DNA of 64,000 bases, taken from positions 35,316-99,315 of the forward strand of contig NZ_JAGDYL010000015.1 of the NCBI RefSeq assembly GCF_017565705.1. Direction: 5' to 3'. Positions 59,382 to 64,000 of the stretch are shown piece by piece. Below the pieces are notes generated by a model. That model searched no databases and was not told the DNA's origin. It was given only the letters and a program-made list of their open reading frames with translations. A program made the position numbers and the translations under genes. The DNA comes from Leucobacter ruminantium (GTDB lineage Bacteria > Actinomycetota > Actinomycetes > Actinomycetales > Microbacteriaceae). Position 1 is the first letter of the stretch. Each line of letters starts with the position of its first letter.

Positions 59382-62156
59382 ATGACGAGGACCGAATCCG
59401 CTCGCAACCCCCAGCCCGGGCGCGCACTGGGAAACCCGAACCGCAACCGCGGCCGCGGAGCCGACTCGCTCGAGCGCGACCCCGGCATGGCGGCGAGCAC
59501 CTGGCGTCTGCGCAGCGACGCCTGGGAGTACCTGCGCTTCGCCGTGAAGCGCGTCGCCCTCGGCAACGACTCCGACGAGGTGCTCTCGAGCGATGGCGAG
59601 GCGTTCCGATCGCTGCGCGCGCTCGAGACGATCGAGATGTACTGGGCGGGCTTCGGGCAGCGCTACGTCCGCGGCATCCGCGAACTGCTGCAGGAGGGCG
59701 ACTACCACACCGCGCTCGACCGCATCGGCCGGGTCGTGACGCGGTTGCGCGGCAGCTCGGTGTTCGACGATCAGCGCGAGGAGACGCTCGACGAGGCCGA
59801 GCGGCTCGAGTGGCAGGACGACACCGATCCCCGCCCGCGCTTCGAGGTCCTCGTCGTCGACGAGACGACCGAGGCCGACCGAGACGCCCTGCACGCCGAG
59901 GCCCTGCGTCTCCGCTCGGCCGACGACGCCTTCATCTATGACTTCATCGTCGTCCCCTCGGCCGAGGACGCGATCGCGGCCGTGCTCACCAACACGAAGA
60001 TCCTCGCCTGCGTCGTGCGCCCGGGCTTCAGCGATCGCACGCGTCAACCGCTCAGCCGCGAGCTCCAGGAGACCATCGAACTCGCGCGTCACTCCGCGCG
60101 CAACCACCCCGCCTCATCGCGCAGCTCGCTCGCGTCGGTGCAGCGCGTGCTCGGCCTCGCCGACACGCTCGCGAGCCTGCGACCCGAACTCGACCTCTAC
60201 CTCGTCGCCGGAGCGCACATCGAGGATCTCGCGGGCGTGCTCACCCGCCGCTTCCGCCGCGTCTTCCGCCGGGAGGACCAGCTCGAGCTGCACCTCACCC
60301 TGCTGCGACGGGTCGGCCACCTCTACGACACGCCGTTCTTCTCGGCTATCCAGTACCACGCCCGCCGCCCGGTCGGGGTGTTCCACGCGCTCCCCGTGGC
60401 CCGCGGCGGTTCGGTCGTGAACTCCCGCTGGATCAAGGATCTCGCCGACTTCTACGGGCTGAATCTGCTGCTCGCGGAGACGAGCGCGACCTCGGGCGGG
60501 CTCGACTCGCTGCTCGCCCCGACCGGCGCGATCAAGAAGGCGCAGGATCTGGCAGCGCGCGCCTTCGGCGCCAAGCACACCTTCTTCGTCACGAATGGCA
60601 CTTCGACCGCGAACAAGATCGTGCACCAGGCGCTCGTCGGCCCGGGCGACGTCGTGCTCGTGGACCGCAACTGCCACAAGTCGCACCATCACTCGATGAT
60701 GCTCACCGGCGGACGCCCCGCCTACCTCGAGGCCTACCCCCTCAACGACTTCGCCTTCTACGGGGCGGTGCCGCTCGACCGCATCAAGCAGATGCTGCTC
60801 GACTACCGCGCTGCGGGCCGCCTCGACGAGGTGCGCATGGTCACGCTCACCAACTGCACCTTCGACGGCATCGTCTACGACCCGGAGCGGGTCATGGCCG
60901 AGTGCCTCGCGATCAAGCCAGATCTCGTGTTCCTGTGGGATGAGGCCTGGTTCGCGTTCGCGGCGTTCCACCCCGTGACGAGGCAGCGCACCGCGATGAC
61001 CTCCGCGAAGAACCTCGAGGCCCGTCTCAAGACCTCGGCGCACGCGGCCGCCCATCGAGAGCAGCAGCAGCGCCTCTGGAACGCCGACGGCACCCCGAAG
61101 GCCGACGAGGCGTGGCTCGGCGAGCAGCTGATCCCGAGCCCCGACGCCCGCATCAGGGTCTATGCGACGCACTCGACCCACAAGACCCTGACGGCGCTCC
61201 GGCAGGGATCGATGATCCACGTCTACGACCAGGACTGGGTGCGCGAGGCCGAGGAGCCGTTCCACGAGGCGTTCATGACGCACACCTCGACGTCGCCGAA
61301 CTACCAGATCCTCGCCTCGCTCGACCTCGGCCGCCGCCAGGTCGAGCTCGAGGGCTTCGAGCTCGTGCAGCGCCAGCTCGATCTCGCGACGAGCCTCGCG
61401 CAGTCGGTGTCGCGGCACCCGCTGCTGCGCCGCACCTACCGGGTGCTCACCGCGACCGAACTGATCCCCGAGCAGTACCGGGGCGTCGGGCGCCCCATGC
61501 CGCTGCGCGACGGGCTCTCGAGCATGTGGAAGGCGTGGGCGAACGACGAGTTCGTGATCGACCCGAGCCGCATCACGATCGAGATCACCCGCACGGGCGT
61601 CGACGGCGACACCTTCAAGCACGAGCACCTCATGAACCGGTACGGCATCCAGGTCAACAAGACGAGCCGCAACACCGTGCTGTTCATGACCAACATCGGC
61701 ACCACGCGCAGCGCGATCGCCTACCTCATCGAGGTGCTCGTGAAGCTCGCCGAGCGCTTCGAGGACGAGCAGGCGCAGCTCGACCCCGATCTCACCGCGG
61801 CCGATGCCGAGCAGCCGATGCCCCCGATGCCCGACTTCAGCCGCTTCGCGCCCGAGTACGCATCCGATGCGGGCCTCCCCGACGGCGATATGCGCACGCC
61901 CTTCTTCCTGGGGCAGAAGCGCGGCGCCGTCGAGCACGTGCGGCTCGAGGAGCTGCGCGAGCTCGTGGCGCGGGGCGAGGAGCCGGTCTCCGGCGGCTTC
62001 GTGACCCCCTACCCGCCGGGATTCCCGGTGCTCGTGCCCGGTCAGGTCATCACGGCTGAGGTGCTCGATTTCATGGCGGTGCTCGACACCCGCGAGATCC
62101 ACGGTTACGACCCCCGCCGCGGCTACCGCATCCTCAAGCGCGACACGGAGAGGTGA
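59382..62156 (+). CDS. Orn/Lys/Arg decarboxylase, class I
   Basis: The 924-residue PLP enzyme has an N-terminal wing domain (about 170-330, LVVDETTEADRDALHAEALRLRS start), the aminotransferase-like core (FFVTNGTSTANKIVHQALVGPGD, DRNCHKSHHHSMMLTG, VYDPERVM, LWDEAWFAF), the PLP lysine in ATHSTHKTLTALRQGSMIH near residue 600, and a C-terminal domain. About 35 basic, disordered residues precede it. Which amino acid is used is not evident. GAAAGG lies 8 nt before the ATG. The frame is open upstream, but that part does not read as protein. It may serve polyamine synthesis or acid resistance. Confidence 0.92.
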   Translation: MTRTESARNPQPGRALGNPNRNRGRGADSLERDPGMAASTWRLRSDAWEYLRFAVKRVALGNDSDEVLSSDGEAFRSLRALETIEMYWAGFGQRYVRGIRELLQEGDYHTALDRIGRVVTRLRGSSVFDDQREETLDEAERLEWQDDTDPRPRFEVLVVDETTEADRDALHAEALRLRSADDAFIYDFIVVPSAEDAIAAVLTNTKILACVVRPGFSDRTRQPLSRELQETIELARHSARNHPASSRSSLASVQRVLGLADTLASLRPELDLYLVAGAHIEDLAGVLTRRFRRVFRREDQLELHLTLLRRVGHLYDTPFFSAIQYHARRPVGVFHALPVARGGSVVNSRWIKDLADFYGLNLLLAETSATSGGLDSLLAPTGAIKKAQDLAARAFGAKHTFFVTNGTSTANKIVHQALVGPGDVVLVDRNCHKSHHHSMMLTGGRPAYLEAYPLNDFAFYGAVPLDRIKQMLLDYRAAGRLDEVRMVTLTNCTFDGIVYDPERVMAECLAIKPDLVFLWDEAWFAFAAFHPVTRQRTAMTSAKNLEARLKTSAHAAAHREQQQRLWNADGTPKADEAWLGEQLIPSPDARIRVYATHSTHKTLTALRQGSMIHVYDQDWVREAEEPFHEAFMTHTSTSPNYQILASLDLGRRQVELEGFELVQRQLDLATSLAQSVSRHPLLRRTYRVLTATELIPEQYRGVGRPMPLRDGLSSMWKAWANDEFVIDPSRITIEITRTGVDGDTFKHEHLMNRYGIQVNKTSRNTVLFMTNIGTTRSAIAYLIEVLVKLAERFEDEQAQLDPDLTAADAEQPMPPMPDFSRFAPEYASDAGLPDGDMRTPFFLGQKRGAVEHVRLEELRELVARGEEPVSGGFVTPYPPGFPVLVPGQVITAEVLDFMAVLDTREIHGYDPRRGYRILKRDTER

Positions 62157-62204
62157 GGGATCGGACCGGGCACTCCGACTCCTCACCCCACCACGCGATC
62201 CCTT

Positions 62205-62210
62205 TATGCT
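62205..62210 (+). promoter_or_regulatory. leaderless -10 element for the phosphorylase gene
   Basis: TATGCT ends 7 nt before ATG 62218, so the upstream in-frame ATG at 62206 is part of the promoter, not a start codon. Confidence 0.6.
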
Positions 62211-62217
62211 GTTACGC

Positions 62218-63030
62218 ATGACAGCAGAGACTGAGCAGGATCCCAAGGCCCTCGCAGCCGAGGCGGCAGCGGCCATCGCAGAACTCACGGGGGTGGAGCG
62301 CCACGACATCGCGCTCACGCTCGGCAGCGGCTGGGGCAAGGCGGCAGACGTGATCGGCGAGACCGTCGCCACCGTGCCCGCCGAGCAGGTGCCCGGCTTC
62401 CACGCCTCGGGCGTGCCCGGCCACTCGGGCACGCTGCGCTCGATCCGTCTCGCCGACGGCCGCCACGCCCTCGTCATCGGGGCGCGCACCCACTTCTACG
62501 AGGGCCGCGGCGTGCGGGCCGTGGTGCACGGCGTGCGCACGGCGGCCGCGACGGGCGCGAAGATCATGGTGCTCACGAACGGTGCGGGCGGCGTGAACCC
62601 GGCGTTCAAGCCGGGCTACCCCGTGCTCATCAGCGATCACATCAACCTCACGGCAGCCTCGCCGCTCGAGGGCGCCACGTTCGTCGACCTCACCGACCTC
62701 TACTCGCCGCGGCTGCGCGCGATCGCACGCGAGGTCGATCCCTCGCTGAACGAGGGCGTCTACACCCAGTTCACCGGCCCCCACTACGAGACCCCGGCTG
62801 AGGTGCGCTACGCGGGCATCATCGGCGGCGACATCGTGGGCATGTCGACCTCGCTCGAGGCGATCGCCGCGCGCGAGGCGGGCATGGAGATCCTCGGGTT
62901 CTCCCTGATCACGAACCTGGCCGCCGGCATCCAGGAGACTCCGCTGAGCCACGCGGAGGTGCTCGAGGCCGGCCGCGACGCGGAGCCCAGGCTCGCGGCG
63001 CTGCTCAAGGAGCTGGTGGTCAAGCTGTAG
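62218..63030 (+). CDS. purine nucleoside phosphorylase, PNP/MTAP type
   Basis: The 270-residue trimer-type phosphorylase cleaves inosine and guanosine with phosphate. Motifs are LTLGSGWGKAADVI (phosphate loop), GVPGHSGTLRS, GARTHFYEGRG, LTNGAGGVNPAF, SDHINLTAASPL, GPHYETPAEVRYAG and MSTSLEAIAAREAGMEILGFSLITN-type (SLITNLAAGI) with the purine-contact Asn. Length fits. The ATG is at the end of a leaderless promoter. It lies 61 bp after the decarboxylase gene and ends at a good rho-independent terminator. Confidence 0.94.
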   Translation: MTAETEQDPKALAAEAAAAIAELTGVERHDIALTLGSGWGKAADVIGETVATVPAEQVPGFHASGVPGHSGTLRSIRLADGRHALVIGARTHFYEGRGVRAVVHGVRTAAATGAKIMVLTNGAGGVNPAFKPGYPVLISDHINLTAASPLEGATFVDLTDLYSPRLRAIAREVDPSLNEGVYTQFTGPHYETPAEVRYAGIIGGDIVGMSTSLEAIAAREAGMEILGFSLITNLAAGIQETPLSHAEVLEAGRDAEPRLAALLKELVVKL

Positions 63031-63051
63031 CGACGGCCGCTGGACGAGGGA

Positions 63052-63079
63052 GGCGAGGGATCGACAGGGATCCCTCGCC
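63052..63079 (+). terminator. rho-independent terminator with GAGGGATC arms
   Basis: GGCGAGGGATC (63052-63062) and GATCCCTCGCC (63069-63079) form an 11-bp stem with a 6-nt loop, followed by CCCCTTTTCTCT. It ends the phosphorylase transcript. Confidence 0.88.
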
Positions 63080-63210
63080 CCCTTTTCTCTGCACCGACGC
63101 GGGCGCGCGACCATAACGGCCGATCGCGCCCGGCGCAACGGGGTGCCGCTCGCCCGAGCGACGCGCTTCACTGGAATCGTCCACTGAACGACGAGCCCGA
63201 GGAGGCCCCC

Positions 63211-63759
63211 ATGACTCATCTCAACGGCAAGCGCGTAGCGATCCTCGCGACGAACGGCTTCGAGGATTCGGAGTTGAGCGAGCCGCTCTCGGCGGTGCGC
63301 GAGCACGGCGCCGAGGCGGAGGTAGTCTCGACGAACACCGGCACGATCCGCGGCGAGAACGGCCACGAGGCGGTGGTCGCCCGCGCGACGTCGGACGCGC
63401 GGGCGAGCGACTACGACGCCCTCGTGCTGCCCGGCGGCGTCGGCAACGGCGACCGGATCCGCATGGACGAGCACGCGGTGGCCTTCGTGCGGGGTTTCTT
63501 CGAGCAGCACAAGCCCGTCGGCGCCATCTGCCACGGCGGCTGGATCCTCGCCGACGCCGACGTGCTGCGCGGGCGCACCGTCACCTCCTACCCGAGCCTC
63601 CGCACCGACCTGCGCAACGCGGGAGCGACGTGGGTCGACGAGGAGGTCGTCGTCGACCAGGGCCTGGTCACGAGCCGAACGCCCGACGATCTGCCCGCGT
63701 TCAACGCCAAGCTCGTCGAGGAGATCGCCGAAGGGAAGCACACCGGCCAGACGGCCTGA
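63211..63759 (+). CDS. DJ-1/PfpI family protein (type 1 glutamine amidotransferase-like)
   Basis: The 182-residue protein has the DJ-1/PfpI fold: ILATNGFEDSEL with the conserved Glu18, LVLPGGVGNGDRIR, and the nucleophile Cys107 in VGAICHGGW, followed by LRGRTVTSYPSL and GLVTSRTPDDLPAF. Members are proposed proteases, chaperones or glyoxalase/deglycase-type stress proteins; the exact reaction is unsettled for this subgroup. GAGGAGG lies about 7 nt before the ATG. The gene stands alone between the terminator and the insertion sequence. Confidence 0.92.
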   Translation: MTHLNGKRVAILATNGFEDSELSEPLSAVREHGAEAEVVSTNTGTIRGENGHEAVVARATSDARASDYDALVLPGGVGNGDRIRMDEHAVAFVRGFFEQHKPVGAICHGGWILADADVLRGRTVTSYPSLRTDLRNAGATWVDEEVVVDQGLVTSRTPDDLPAFNAKLVEEIAEGKHTGQTA

Positions 63760-63831
63760 GCGGGGTCGCCGACCGAGCGGCTAGGTGTACCCGGTCAGGA
63801 GGTTGGTAGCAGCGACGGGCTTGTGAAACAG

Positions 63832-63889
63832 GAGAACCTCCGGGCTTAGTGGAGATGTCTAACGTCTTCACCCATTCCCGGAGGTTCTC
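63832..63889. repeat. imperfect hairpin covering the transposase ribosome site
   Basis: GAGAACCTCCGGG (63832-63844) and CCCGGAGGTTCTC (63877-63889) are perfectly complementary; GTGGAGATGT pairs partly with ACGTCTTCAC inside. The right arm holds the GGAGG that serves the transposase GTG at 63890. A terminus of the insertion sequence probably lies here or just upstream. Confidence 0.7.
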
Positions 63890-64000
63890 GTGACCCACCG
63901 TAACGCCCGTCTGACTCCTGCTGGTAGGCGATTGATCATTCAACGTCATCAGCAGGGCTGGAAACAATCCCATATCGCTGCCGCGATGGGTATCTCGCGC
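63890..64000 (+). mobile_element. IS481-family transposase, 5' part
   Basis: From the GTG the frame reads VTHRNARLTPAGRRLI, then HQQGWKQSHIAAAMGISR at the window edge. This is the N-terminal helix-turn-helix of IS481-type transposases, which open with a very similar HRNARLT segment in actinobacteria. GGAGG lies 5 nt upstream within a hairpin. The element runs beyond the window, so whether it is intact cannot be seen. Confidence 0.85.

Overview
The window is high-G+C DNA from an actinobacterium, most likely a member of the Microbacteriaceae (Leucobacter or a near relative is my guess from protein similarity recalled from memory, not from a search). Supporting signs are the fused RmlC-RmlD protein, the tRNA-Trp/secE/nusG block, a phosphonatase/FAD-oxidoreductase cassette of actinobacterial type, and many start codons preceded at 6-8 nt by a TANNNT -10 element, the signature of leaderless mRNAs.

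Layout. 1-9.7 kb is a cell-envelope polymer region: rmlB end, rmlC-rmlD fusion, two tandem OpgB-like phosphoglycerol transferases, two LCP ligases and a glycosyltransferase. 9.7-13.1 kb holds purE and purK split by an opposing FHA-domain gene. 13.1-15.7 kb is a multidrug exporter and its MarR regulator behind two identical operators lying on a consensus-like promoter. 15.8-18.3 kb is a large LuxR/MalT-type regulator. 18.4-23.9 kb is a phosphonate cassette: phnD-phnC-phnE, an FAD oxidoreductase, a divergent GntR and a phosphonatase-like HAD enzyme. 24-31 kb holds an EEP-family nuclease/phosphatase and a proline-use locus (LysR, putA, putP). 31.2-35.3 kb holds a small acidic protein, tRNA-Met, tRNA-Thr, nusG-secE-tRNA-Trp and an aspartate-type aminotransferase.

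35.3-45.8 kb is regulator-rich: TetR plus a YhgE/Pip protein and a degenerate ABC ATPase; a CE1758/CE1759-type flavin duo with MarR; an MFS transporter with MarR; a VOC protein, HxlR regulator and RibD-like reductase. 45.8-50.8 kb is a PucR/mmsA/aminotransferase catabolic locus. 50.8-59.3 kb contains maf, an OhrR-like regulator, a small zinc-ribbon-like protein, an ABC exporter whose permease gene is frameshifted, TetR with a membrane protein, an RNA methyltransferase, a cupredoxin, an LpdA-like quinone reductase and an SIP-domain protein behind an iron-box-like site. 59.4-63.8 kb holds a large Orn/Lys/Arg decarboxylase, a purine nucleoside phosphorylase and a DJ-1/PfpI protein. The right edge cuts an IS481-type transposase. 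No gene-free stretch exceeds 300 bp.

The most unusual signal is not a gene. The octamer GAGGGATC (reverse complement GATCCCTC) occurs more than 60 times by eye, in both orientations, inside and between genes, and inverted pairs of it form many of the terminator hairpins, much as uptake sequences do in Neisseria and Pasteurellaceae. A second dispersed element (65 bp, two good copies and one decayed) and a REP-like element also recur. Coordinates for starts were chosen from Shine-Dalgarno or leaderless -10 spacing where these are visible.
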